From contig JACKML010000005.1 of NCBI GenBank assembly GCA_024235415.1, forward strand, positions 66,001 through 130,000: a DNA stretch of 64,000 bases, read 5' to 3'. Origin of the DNA: Chromatiaceae bacterium. GTDB lineage: Bacteria; Pseudomonadota; Gammaproteobacteria; Chromatiales; Chromatiaceae. A program made the translations under genes and the position numbers. The notes under the pieces are model-generated. The model was not told the DNA's origin. It searched no databases and saw only the letters and a list, made by a program, of their open reading frames with translations. Below, piece after piece: positions 7,949 to 15,999 of this stretch (the first letter of the stretch is position 1; every line of letters begins with the position of its first letter).

Positions 7949-10198
7949 ATGGCGTCGAACGCGCGCACCGACGGACACCGCTGGCGCTTCAATCAGCTGG
8001 GCGGTTTCGACCAGGTGGTGATCGATTCTGCGGAGGATATCCGGCACCTGCCGGAGCTGAACCAGAAACTGTGGGCGGCACTGAGCTGTCCTACCACCGG
8101 GGTCGAATTCGACCGGCACACCCTGGCATTGCTCGATACCGACGGCGATGGACGCATACGCGTACCGGAGGTGCTGGCGGCAGCCCAATGGGTATGCAAG
8201 GTCCTGAAGGACCCGAACGAGCTGTTCGAACGTACCGCCGGGTTGCCGTTGGCGTCCATCAACGACAGTGACGACGAGGGTGCCCAGTTACTGGCGTCTG
8301 CGCGGCGTATCCTGGAAAACGTGGGCAGTGCCGATGCGACGGTGATTACTGCCGCGGAGACGGCGGATACCAACAAGATCTTTGCCGAGACCCGCTTCAA
8401 CGGTGACGGGGTGGTGCCGGTCGCGTCGGCCGAAGACGCGGGCATCGCCAAGGTGATCGAGGAGGTCATCACGTGTGTCGGCTCGGTGCCGGACCGCAGT
8501 GGCGCCGAGGGCATCGACCAGGACCTGCTCGACAGGTTCTTTGCCGAGGTGACGGCGTTTTCCGAGTGGTGGGCCGAGGCCGAGGCGGATGCCGCCAACG
8601 TGCGCCCGCTGGGCGACGCGACCGAACAGGCTGCGTCCGTGTACGAGGCGGTCGAGGCCAAGATCAACGACTACTTCACGCGCTCCCGCCTGGTTGCCTT
8701 CGACACCCGCGCAGCGCCCTTCCTCAATCCGGGGGAGGCGGAATACACCGCGCTGGCACACAAGACGCTGTCGTCGGCCACCGAGGAGCTGGCGGCATTT
8801 CCGCTGGCGCGCGTGGAGGCGGATCGGCCGCTGTCGCTGGAGCAGCAGCTCAACCCGGGCTGGTCGGCCGCATTGGGCGCGTTTCGCGACCAGGTCGCGG
8901 TACCTCTGCTCGGCAATGTCAGCGAACTGACCGCGGCGCAGTGGGACGACATCAGCAGTCGCTTCGCCGCCCACTCGGCATGGCGTGCGCGTCACCGGGG
9001 TGATGCGGTGGCGGCCCTGGGCTGGGCGCGGGTGAAGGAGCTGGCCGGCGGAGACACGCATGCGACGATCACCGGGCTGATCGAGCAGGACAAGGAGCTG
9101 GCCGGCGTGGCGGACGCGATCGCATCGGTCGACCGGCTGGTGCATTACTACCAGCATCTCGACACCCTGCTGCACAACTTCGTGTCGCTGCGTGACTTCT
9201 ATTCAGCAGACCGCAAGGCGATCTTTCAGGCGGGCACGCTGTACCTGGACGGCCGCAGCTGCGAGCTGTGTGTCGTGGTGTCGGACGTGGCGGCACACAG
9301 CGCCCTGGCGACCAGGAGTCAGACCTATCTGGCGTACTGCGACTGTCGGCGCCGCGCCGGCCAGGAAAAGATGACCATCGCGGCGGCCTTCACCGGTGGT
9401 GATGCCGACAACCTGATGGTGGGGCGCAACGGGGTTTTCTATGACCGCACAGGTGCCGACTGGGACGCCACGATCACCAAGGTCATCGAGCACCCAATCA
9501 GCATCTCCCAGGCGTTCTGGTCGCCATACAAACGCATCGGTCGCATGATCTCGCAACAGATCGAGAAATTCGCCGGTGCACAGGACAAGGCGGTGGAGGA
9601 CAGCGCGGCGAAGGGCGTTGGTGATCTCTCGGCCAAGGCACAGGACGGCAAAGCGGCCGCACCGTTCGATATCGGCAAGTTTGCCGGTATCTTCGCGGCT
9701 ATCGGCCTCGCCGTCGGTGCGATCGGTACCGCGCTGGCAGCGGTACTCACCGGTTTTCTCGGCCTGTCGTGGTGGGAGATGCCTCTGGCTGTTGGTGGCC
9801 TGATGCTGCTGATTTCGGGTCCATCGATGATCATGGCGTACATGAAGCTGCGGCAGCGCAACCTTGGCCCGATCCTCGACGCCAACGGCTGGGCGGTCAA
9901 TACCGCGGCGCGGATCAATATCCCGTTCGGCTCCACGCTCACCGGTACGGCTGAACTGCCAAGCGGCGCACAGCGCTCGATGCGCGATCCGTTCGCGGAT
10001 AAGAAACGCCCATGGAAGTTCTACCTGTTCCTGGTGGTCGTGTTTGCCGTGCTCGGTGCGCTGTGGCAGAAGGGTTATCTCGGCGAGTGGTGGAGCCAGT
10101 TGCAGCACAAGACCGAACAGACCACCACCCAGGTGGCGCCCACACCGGCCGACCCAGCGCCGGCGGCACCGGCCGAGGCGGTCAAACCCGCTTCCTGA
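7949..10198 (+). CDS. Large EF-hand protein with C-terminal membrane segments, function unknown
   Basis: 749 residues. Near residues 56-70 is an EF-hand loop, LLDTDGDGRIRVPEVL (Asp, Asp, Asp, Gly, Arg, Ile, Glu at canonical spacing), so Ca2+ binding is likely. The long middle (~100-550) is acidic and helical, with a small Cys cluster around CELCVVV and AYCDCRRRAG that could bind metal. Two hydrophobic segments follow near 577-600 and 608-630, and a third near 690-708, before a Pro/Ala-rich tail. No N-terminal signal peptide is seen, so the bulk is probably cytoplasmic with a C-terminal anchor. GAGAGGGAAG sits just before the ATG. I know similar uncharacterised proteins only vaguely and assign no function. 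It is monocistronic, ended by a strong hairpin. Confidence 0.75.
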   Translation: MASNARTDGHRWRFNQLGGFDQVVIDSAEDIRHLPELNQKLWAALSCPTTGVEFDRHTLALLDTDGDGRIRVPEVLAAAQWVCKVLKDPNELFERTAGLPLASINDSDDEGAQLLASARRILENVGSADATVITAAETADTNKIFAETRFNGDGVVPVASAEDAGIAKVIEEVITCVGSVPDRSGAEGIDQDLLDRFFAEVTAFSEWWAEAEADAANVRPLGDATEQAASVYEAVEAKINDYFTRSRLVAFDTRAAPFLNPGEAEYTALAHKTLSSATEELAAFPLARVEADRPLSLEQQLNPGWSAALGAFRDQVAVPLLGNVSELTAAQWDDISSRFAAHSAWRARHRGDAVAALGWARVKELAGGDTHATITGLIEQDKELAGVADAIASVDRLVHYYQHLDTLLHNFVSLRDFYSADRKAIFQAGTLYLDGRSCELCVVVSDVAAHSALATRSQTYLAYCDCRRRAGQEKMTIAAAFTGGDADNLMVGRNGVFYDRTGADWDATITKVIEHPISISQAFWSPYKRIGRMISQQIEKFAGAQDKAVEDSAAKGVGDLSAKAQDGKAAAPFDIGKFAGIFAAIGLAVGAIGTALAAVLTGFLGLSWWEMPLAVGGLMLLISGPSMIMAYMKLRQRNLGPILDANGWAVNTAARINIPFGSTLTGTAELPSGAQRSMRDPFADKKRPWKFYLFLVVVFAVLGALWQKGYLGEWWSQLQHKTEQTTTQVAPTPADPAPAAPAEAVKPAS

Positions 10199-10224
10199 TC
10201 ACACAGGAACAGAACGTCGGTTGA

Positions 10225-10259
10225 ACTGGCTGCCGGTCGCTCTGCGACCGGCAGCCAGT
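10225..10259 (+). terminator. Perfect 15-bp hairpin after the EF-hand gene
   Basis: ACTGGCTGCCGGTCG is followed by a 5-base loop (CTCTG) and its exact reverse complement. It starts 27 bases after the stop of the EF-hand gene. There is no run of T after the stem, so it may stabilise the 3' end or act as an attenuating hairpin rather than a classic intrinsic terminator. Confidence 0.6.
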
Positions 10260-10462
10260 ATCGTTTGCGGATTCTGTCGCAATGCCTGCAGGCCGGGCGT
10301 CGGGATACCGATAAGCCGGCGAATCCACATGGGTTTCCCCGCGCATGTCGCCGCAGGCCTCGCCACGCGGAAAGCGTGCTTTTATGTCGCACCCGCTTTT
10401 TCATCCGCCTGACGCCGGCGGCGGCCTAAGCTGTTGTCTAACCGTTACCGGAGGAGAAGACG

Positions 10463-11512
10463 ATGACCGATATTCTGCATGTGTTGGGTGACGAGGCGGA
10501 ATTCCTCCTCGACCACCGGTGCACCACAATTCCACGAGACCTGATGCACCTGCCGGGGCCGGACTTCGTCGACCGGGTCACGGCGCACTCCGACCGCAAA
10601 CCCGGGGTGCTGCGTGGCTTGCAGACCCTGTTCGATCACGGCCGCTTGGGTGGCACCGGTTACCTGTCCATACTGCCGGTGGATCAGGGCGTGGAACATG
10701 CCGGTGGTGCCTCGTTCGCACCGAACCCCATCTACTTCGATCCCGAGAACATCATCCAGCTGGCGATGGCCGGGGGTTGCAATGCAGTGGCATCGACGCT
10801 CGGTGTCCTTGGCTCGGTCGGACGCCGCTATGCGCACAAGATCCCGTTCCTGGTCAAGCTCAATCACAATGAGTTGCTGACCTACCCGAACGAATTCGAC
10901 CAGACCCTGTTCGCCAGCGTCGATCAGGCGTTCGATATGGGCGCAGTGGCGGTCGGTGCGACCATCTATTTCGGGGCGCCGGAGTCGCGGCGGCAGATCA
11001 TCGAGATCAGCGAGGCATTTGCGCGTGCGCACGAGCTGGGCATGGTGACGGTCCTGTGGGCCTACCTGCGCAACAATGCATTCAAGAAGGATGGTGTGGA
11101 TTACCACGAGGCGGCGGACCTGACCGGCCAGGCGAACCATCTGGCGGTGACCATCGAGGCCGATATCGTCAAGCAGAAACAGGCCACCTGTAACGGTGGC
11201 TACAAGGCCATCGGTTTCGGCAAGACCCACCCCAGGGTGTACGACGAGTTGACCAGCGACCACCCGATCGACCTGGTGCGCTACCAGGTGGCGAACTGCT
11301 ACATGGGCCGGATCGGCATGATCAACTCCGGCGGTCCCTCGGGGCAGGACGATCTGCACCAGGCAGTGCGTACCGCGGTGATCAACAAGCGTGCCGGTGG
11401 CATGGGACTGATCTCCGGTCGCAAGGCGTTCCAGAAGCCGATGGAAGACGGTGTGCGGCTGCTGAACGCGATCCAGGACGTGTACCTGTCCGACCAGGTC
11501 GGTATCGCCTGA
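10463..11512 (+). CDS. fbaB: Class I fructose-bisphosphate aldolase (FbaB/DhnA type)
   Basis: 349 residues, the size of FbaB. It cleaves fructose-1,6-bisphosphate to DHAP and glyceraldehyde-3-phosphate via a Schiff base. The barrel motif ILPVDQGVEHAGG opens the catalytic domain, the Schiff-base Lys is in IEADIVKQKQA, and phosphate-binding loops are GMINSGGPSG and GGMGLISGRKAFQKP. The ATG has an excellent ribosome site (GGAGGAGA, 7 bases). It stands alone between a hairpin and the pqi operon. Its role is glycolysis or gluconeogenesis in the cytoplasm, perhaps serving the Calvin cycle in an autotroph, which is inference. Confidence 0.92.
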   Translation: MTDILHVLGDEAEFLLDHRCTTIPRDLMHLPGPDFVDRVTAHSDRKPGVLRGLQTLFDHGRLGGTGYLSILPVDQGVEHAGGASFAPNPIYFDPENIIQLAMAGGCNAVASTLGVLGSVGRRYAHKIPFLVKLNHNELLTYPNEFDQTLFASVDQAFDMGAVAVGATIYFGAPESRRQIIEISEAFARAHELGMVTVLWAYLRNNAFKKDGVDYHEAADLTGQANHLAVTIEADIVKQKQATCNGGYKAIGFGKTHPRVYDELTSDHPIDLVRYQVANCYMGRIGMINSGGPSGQDDLHQAVRTAVINKRAGGMGLISGRKAFQKPMEDGVRLLNAIQDVYLSDQVGIA

Positions 11513-11557
11513 TTTGGCCGGGCAACGGCTGCGGCGGTCTGCTAGTCTCGGGCCGTT

Positions 11558-12172
11558 ATGGCCGATGCCCTGCCACATCATCACGACCTGATCGCCTGTC
11601 ACGAGTGCGACCTGCTGCAGCGCCTGCCCGTCGATCAGGGGCGCGGGCGGGTGCGTTGCCGTCGCTGCGGCTGCGTGTTGCATCACCAGGGCAGGGATGT
11701 CGTGAGCACGCCGCTGGCGCTGGGCTTCACCGCACTGGTGCTGTTCGTGCTGAGCAATGTCTACCCGCTGATGGACTTTGGCCTGCAGGGACATCGCGAC
11801 AGCACCTATCTGCTGGCAGGCATCCGGGAGTTGTATGCGCAGGGCATGCCGGTCCTGGCGAGCACGGTGCTGTTCACGACGGTGATCGCCCCCGCCCTGC
11901 ACATCGGCCTGCTGATCTACCTGTACCTGCCGCTGTCACTGGGTCTTCGCCCGCCTGCCTTTGTCGCGGCGCTGCGCCTGACCCAGGCGATCATCCCGTG
12001 GAGCATGCTCGAGATCTTTTTGCTCGGTGTGCTGGTCGCCAGTGTCAAGCTGGCCGAGCAGGCGACCATCGTCGCCGGCCCGGCCGCGTGGTCGCTCGGC
12101 CTGCTGGTCATCGTGCTGGCCGCGGCGGCGACCCAGGTCCATCCGCATAGATTGTGGGACCTGGTCGCATGA
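11558..12172 (+). CDS. pqiA: Paraquat-inducible protein A, first half-length copy
   Basis: 204 residues, one PqiA domain. The cytoplasmic N-terminus has a zinc-ribbon-like pattern, IACHECDLLQRLP...RVRCRRCGCVLHH (two CxxC pairs), then four hydrophobic helices, with VYPLMDFGLQG after the first helix as in PqiA. E. coli PqiA has two such domains in one chain; here they are split over two adjacent genes. PqiA acts with the MCE protein PqiB and lipoprotein PqiC in moving lipids between inner and outer membranes. The TGA overlaps the ATG of the next gene (ATGA). Confidence 0.85.
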   Translation: MADALPHHHDLIACHECDLLQRLPVDQGRGRVRCRRCGCVLHHQGRDVVSTPLALGFTALVLFVLSNVYPLMDFGLQGHRDSTYLLAGIRELYAQGMPVLASTVLFTTVIAPALHIGLLIYLYLPLSLGLRPPAFVAALRLTQAIIPWSMLEIFLLGVLVASVKLAEQATIVAGPAAWSLGLLVIVLAAAATQVHPHRLWDLVA

Positions 12173-12810
12173 ATCGTCCGGCGATCACGGCCAATGCGCG
12201 CGGCCTCGTCGCCTGCCATGTCTGTGGTCTGGTGAGTCGGCCGGCGGCGGCGCTGCCTATGCGTTGTCCGCGCTGCGATGCCCCGCTACACGACCGCATT
12301 CCACGCAGCCTGTCGCGTACCTGGGCCTTTCTGGTGGCGGCGATGATGCTGTACCTGCCGGCAAACCTGCTGCCTATCATGCATGTGACCCAGCTCGGGC
12401 GGCTGCGTTCGGACACGATATTGAGCGGGACCGAGTACCTGTTGGCGCACGGCATGTGGCCGTTGGCGCTGATTGTGTTTGTCGCCAGCGTGCTGATTCC
12501 ACTGGCCAAGATTGCGATCCTGGTGGTGTTGCTGTTGTCTGTGCAGTTGCATGCCCAGGCCCGGCCAATGGACCGTCTGCGCCTGTACCGCTTTACCGAG
12601 TTCGTCGGGCGCTGGTCGATGGTCGACGTGTTTGTCGTCACGGTGCTGGTGGCGTTGGTGCACCTCGGCCAGGTGGCCGAGATCGAGGCGGGCCTGGGTG
12701 CCGCGTTCTTTGCCGGCGTGGTCGTGTTGACGATGCTGGCGGCCAAGACTTTCGATCCACGGCTGATCTGGGATAACGTGTCATACGATGTCGAACCGAA
12801 CGCCAACTGA
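12169..12810 (+). CDS. pqiA: Paraquat-inducible protein A, second half-length copy
   Basis: 213 residues from the ATG at 12169, which overlaps the preceding stop; an earlier in-frame ATG lies inside the upstream gene. Again a cytoplasmic CxxC...CxxC head (LVACHVCGLVSRP and MRCPRCDAPL), then four helices including LYLPANLLPIMHVTQLG, the signature of the PqiA second domain. It is the partner of the first half-length copy, and together they equal one E. coli PqiA. It overlaps pqiB by 23 bases, so the whole set is translationally coupled. Confidence 0.87.
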   Translation: MNRPAITANARGLVACHVCGLVSRPAAALPMRCPRCDAPLHDRIPRSLSRTWAFLVAAMMLYLPANLLPIMHVTQLGRLRSDTILSGTEYLLAHGMWPLALIVFVASVLIPLAKIAILVVLLLSVQLHAQARPMDRLRLYRFTEFVGRWSMVDVFVVTVLVALVHLGQVAEIEAGLGAAFFAGVVVLTMLAAKTFDPRLIWDNVSYDVEPNAN

Positions 12811-14401
12811 CGATAACCTGCCCGAGGCGCTGGTCGACAACCGCCGACGCATCTCGCTGGTATGGCTGATCCCACTGGTCGCGGTCTTTGCGGCGGCATG
12901 GCTCGGCTATCACACCCTTGCCCAGCAGGGCCCGCTGATCACCATCAGCTTCCTGACCGCCGAGGGTCTGGAGGCCGGAAAGACGCGCGTGCGTTTCAAG
13001 GATGTCGACGTTGGCCTGGTCGAGGCGATCGAGCTCAGCGGGGACCTGAGCCGGGTGCAGGTTCGCGCCCGGCTGGCGGGCAGCGTCAGCGACTACCTCA
13101 ACGACAATACCCGGTTCTGGGTGGCGCGCCCGCGGCTCTCGGCAACCCAGGTGTCGGGACTGAACACCTTGCTTGGCGGCAGCTACATTGCGGTCGACCT
13201 GTCGACCGAGGGCGCGCCGCAGGATGACTTCGTCGGGCTTGAGTCACCACCGATTGTGACCGCCACGGAGCCGGGGCGGATCTTTACCCTGACCGCAGAT
13301 GCGCTGGGCTCCCTGAGTGTCGGCTCGCCGCTGCTGTATCGCGGTATCGAGGCAGGGCGTGTGGTCGGTTACCAGCTGCGCGAGCCGCGCGGCGTGGACA
13401 TCCAGGTGTTCGTCGATGCGCCACATGATGGGGTTGTCGGGACCAATACCCGCTTCTGGAACGCCTCCGGCATCGGCCTGTCGCTCGATGCCAGCGGCAT
13501 CCGTCTCGATACCCAATCGTTCGCCTCGGTATTGCTCGGCGGTATTGCGTTCGGAAACCCGTCGGGCTCAGACACGGGTGAGCTCGCGGCCGAAGGTACG
13601 GAATTCCGCCTGTACGCCAATGAGCAGGCGGCGTTCGAACGCCGCTACAGCGTGCGCGAGACCTGGCAACTGGCATTCGCCGGCTCGGTGCGCGGCCTGT
13701 TGCCGGGCGCCCCGGTGGAGCTGCGCGGCATCCGCATCGGCGAGGTGCTGGATGTGCAGTTGCAACTGGATGCCGAGAGGCGGACTGCGAACATCCCGGT
13801 GACCATCGCAATCGAGCCGGACCGCCTGGGCATCGTTGATGCGGGCGGCCAGGGGGCGCAGCCGCGTGATGTCGACAGGGCGCTGTGGGACCGCCTGGTG
13901 CACAACGGCCTGCGCGCCCAGCTCAAGACGGGCAACCTGATCAGTGGGGCGCTGTATGTCGACCTGGATTTCTATCCCGAGGACGGGGCGCGGGAGATTG
14001 CGTGGAACCCGGGCGGCATTCCCGAGCTGCCCACAGTGCCGACGCCGCTGGATGAACTGCGCAGCCTGATGACGCGATTGGCGCGGCTGCCGCTGGACCG
14101 GATGGGCGAGGACCTCAGTGCGACGCTCGCGGCTCTGCGCGACACGATGAATGCGACCAACGGCCTGCTCGAACGACTCGACCGGGAGACGGCCTCTGAG
14201 CTGAGCAAGACACTGCAACAGACGCGCAACACGCTGGACAGCCTGGAGCGTGTCCTCAAACCTAACTCGCCGTTGCAGGCGGAGGCGCAAAAGGCGCTGC
14301 AGGAGTTCGGATCCGCGGCGCGTTCCTTCCGTATCATGGCGGATTACCTGGAGCGCCATCCCGAGGCGTTGATCCGCGGAAAAGGGGCCATCTCGCCGTG
14401 A
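12788..14401 (+). CDS. pqiB: PqiB, MCE-domain intermembrane lipid transport protein
   Basis: 537 residues (E. coli PqiB 546). One N-terminal signal anchor (ISLVWLIPLVAVFAAAWLGY) is followed by three MCE/MlaD domains: ~45-135 (ITISFLTAEGLEAGKTRVRF), ~160-250 (FTLTADALGSLSVGSPLLYRG) and ~285-395 (FAGSVRGLLPGAPVELRGI). A C-terminal helical, coiled-coil stretch (430-525) would form the syringe-like tube known from PqiB. It sits in the periplasm, bridging to the outer membrane lipoprotein PqiC. The start lies 23 bases inside pqiA, and its TGA overlaps the GTG of pqiC. Confidence 0.92.
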   Translation: MSNRTPTDDNLPEALVDNRRRISLVWLIPLVAVFAAAWLGYHTLAQQGPLITISFLTAEGLEAGKTRVRFKDVDVGLVEAIELSGDLSRVQVRARLAGSVSDYLNDNTRFWVARPRLSATQVSGLNTLLGGSYIAVDLSTEGAPQDDFVGLESPPIVTATEPGRIFTLTADALGSLSVGSPLLYRGIEAGRVVGYQLREPRGVDIQVFVDAPHDGVVGTNTRFWNASGIGLSLDASGIRLDTQSFASVLLGGIAFGNPSGSDTGELAAEGTEFRLYANEQAAFERRYSVRETWQLAFAGSVRGLLPGAPVELRGIRIGEVLDVQLQLDAERRTANIPVTIAIEPDRLGIVDAGGQGAQPRDVDRALWDRLVHNGLRAQLKTGNLISGALYVDLDFYPEDGAREIAWNPGGIPELPTVPTPLDELRSLMTRLARLPLDRMGEDLSATLAALRDTMNATNGLLERLDRETASELSKTLQQTRNTLDSLERVLKPNSPLQAEAQKALQEFGSAARSFRIMADYLERHPEALIRGKGAISP

Positions 14402-15003
14402 CCGATAGAATCATTGCCAAGTTGCTGATCGGTGTCGCGCTTGCCACGTCAGTCGGTTGCAGCACCACGCCCACGGCGAGGTTCTATGCCCTGAGTGTGC
14501 AGGGTGGCGCCGTGTCCCACGTCAAGTCGGCACTGGTCGTGGCTGTCGGGCCGGTAGAGATGCCAGAGTACCTGGACCGACCGCAGATCGTCACCCGGGT
14601 GGGCGAGAACCGCCTGAGCGTGGATGAATTCAATCGCTGGGGCGGGCGACTTGATGAAGAGATCGTGCACGTGCTGACGCAGCGCATCGGCCAGCGTCTT
14701 GGCACGCAGCACGTCTACGGCTACCCGAGCCGGGTCAGCGCACAGACCGATTACCGCATCGTGCTGGCGCTGCGCCGCTTCGACGGTAACCTTGGGGGAG
14801 AGGTCGTTCTGGACGTCGCATGGTCGCTGATCGACGATCGCAGTGGCCAGGTGGTGGCGATTCGCCAGGCCTCGTACCGCCAGGCATCCGGGGGCGCTGA
14901 TTTCGACGCCTACGCGGCGACGCTCAGCGCGGTACTTGCGCGGTTGGGCGATGACCTTGGCGCGGCACTTGAATCCCTTCCGGCGGGCGGCGCTGCCCGC
15001 TGA
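14398..15003 (+). CDS. pqiC: PqiC, outer-membrane lipoprotein of the Pqi system
   Basis: 201 residues from a GTG that overlaps the pqiB stop (GTGA). A short signal peptide ends at a lipoprotein cysteine, SVGCSTT (Cys20), followed by TARFYALS, the start of the ABC-type transport auxiliary (DUF330) domain. The family motifs VGPVEMPEYLDRPQIVTR and FNRWGGRLDEEI are clear. It docks PqiB at the outer membrane. It is last in the operon. Confidence 0.9.
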   Translation: MTDRIIAKLLIGVALATSVGCSTTPTARFYALSVQGGAVSHVKSALVVAVGPVEMPEYLDRPQIVTRVGENRLSVDEFNRWGGRLDEEIVHVLTQRIGQRLGTQHVYGYPSRVSAQTDYRIVLALRRFDGNLGGEVVLDVAWSLIDDRSGQVVAIRQASYRQASGGADFDAYAATLSAVLARLGDDLGAALESLPAGGAAR

Positions 15004-15032
15004 AAAGAAAAACCCGCCGCAGTGCGACGGGT
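15003..15032 (-). terminator. Intrinsic terminator reading on the minus strand
   Basis: On the minus strand ACCCGTCGC-ACT-GCGGCGGGT folds into a 9-pair stem with one G-U pair and runs straight into TTTTTCTTTTC, a classic terminator. On the plus strand the same position is a C-A mismatch and no T run follows, so selection appears to act on a minus-strand transcript. No minus-strand protein gene lies just upstream. It may also end pqiC transcription weakly. Confidence 0.65.
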
Positions 15033-15367
15033 AAACTCAATAGTCAGGAGGAGTGAGATCCCACGCAACACATGTCGAATGCGATGCGTTGAGAGGGAGT
15101 TTGGCCGCTGACCCGGGATGGTGCATTGATCTTTCTCAATTCATCAGCACATTCTTATTGTTCGTGTTGTCACTGCGCTGCGAGCAGCCATGCGCACTTT
15201 GCCGGCAAAGCAAGTAACAGGCGGATAAATAAATGGAATTTCACGATTGCGGGAATCCTGCAGACACCTCTCCACCGCGAGAGGAACCTAAGGATTAGCA
15301 AATAAACAATTTCTAATCTAAATTGCAGGCATCTGTTTTTCCACGACCAACGCTCGCAGGGACCTTC
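15033..15367. other. Intergenic region with FNR-like box and possible small RNA
   Basis: No protein gene is seen between the terminator and the gene at 15368. At 15126-15139 is TTGA-TCTTTC-TCAA, the half-site spacing of FNR/Anr boxes. On the minus strand between the box and the terminator the sequence includes CTCCTCCTGAC (near 15044-15054), complementary to a Shine-Dalgarno core. AT-rich sequence at 15220-15320 probably holds the promoter of the plus-strand gene, but no clean -35/-10 pair was picked. Confidence 0.35.
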
Positions 15368-15985
15368 ATGAGCAACCAAGACCCGCCTGCTGGAACAACC
15401 AAGCTGTTTCCGGACGCCTGGATCGTCGGGCGCGCGGCCGCGACCTTGGTGCGCGATGACGAAGACGTGCTGCTGGCCGACGAACCGGCCCCGGCCGATC
15501 CTGTTCCCGTGCCGCTTCGTGAGGTCAGTACCAGGCCCCGCGCACCGCTGGCGCCGAGCGCGCAAGAACTTGCCGAACTGCGTGCCGAGATGGACCGCCT
15601 GCAGCAGCGGATCAGCCTGCACCAGGCCGCACGGCAGCGTACGCAGGCGCAATCGGCGACCCCATTCGCTGGTGATCTGGAAGTGCCCGGCGAGTGGCGC
15701 CAGGCCGCTGCAGGGCAAGCGGACCTGCGTGATCGTCCCTCGGCACCCACGGTGGGCGGCCTGGTGCGGAACAGGAGGCGTCTTTGGGTTGGTCTGCTTC
15801 TGGTATTGGTCGTTCTGCTTGGTGCCGCTGTCGTCGGCCTCCTGGCTTACAGGCAATCCACCTCGATGTCGCCGCCGTTGGGCGAGCGCCTGCAGTTATT
15901 GAAACACGATGTCACGCAACGCGTGGCCGGCCTGGGTGCCCGTCTGAAGGCGTTGCAGGGCGATGCCGGCGGGCGCCTGCCCTAA
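15368..15985 (+). CDS. Unknown single-pass membrane protein with coiled coil
   Basis: 205 residues, no family recognised. Start chosen at the ATG preceded by CAGGGA; an in-frame ATG at 15323 has no such site. The first ~150 residues are cytoplasmic-type, Pro/Ala-rich, with a heptad-like stretch SAQELAELRAEMDRLQQRI near 71-89. One strong transmembrane helix follows an Arg cluster (NRRRLWVGLLLVLVVLLGAA, about 138-160), then a short periplasmic helix LGERLQLLKHDVTQRVAGL. The topology resembles regulators or division/secretion accessory proteins, but nothing fixes a role. It converges on the lipoprotein gene with a 14-base gap. Confidence 0.6.
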   Translation: MSNQDPPAGTTKLFPDAWIVGRAAATLVRDDEDVLLADEPAPADPVPVPLREVSTRPRAPLAPSAQELAELRAEMDRLQQRISLHQAARQRTQAQSATPFAGDLEVPGEWRQAAAGQADLRDRPSAPTVGGLVRNRRRLWVGLLLVLVVLLGAAVVGLLAYRQSTSMSPPLGERLQLLKHDVTQRVAGLGARLKALQGDAGGRLP

Positions 15986-15999
15986 CGGCGTCCTGCTTG

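Noticed and set aside
10445..11902. 485-codon minus-strand frame across fbaB and pqiA
   Set aside because: His/Gln/Arg-rich translation typical of a high-GC shadow; the plus-strand aldolase is certain.
15170..15856. 228-codon minus-strand frame
   Set aside because: Overlaps the plus-strand coiled-coil/membrane gene, which has a ribosome site, heptads and a clear helix; the minus translation has none.
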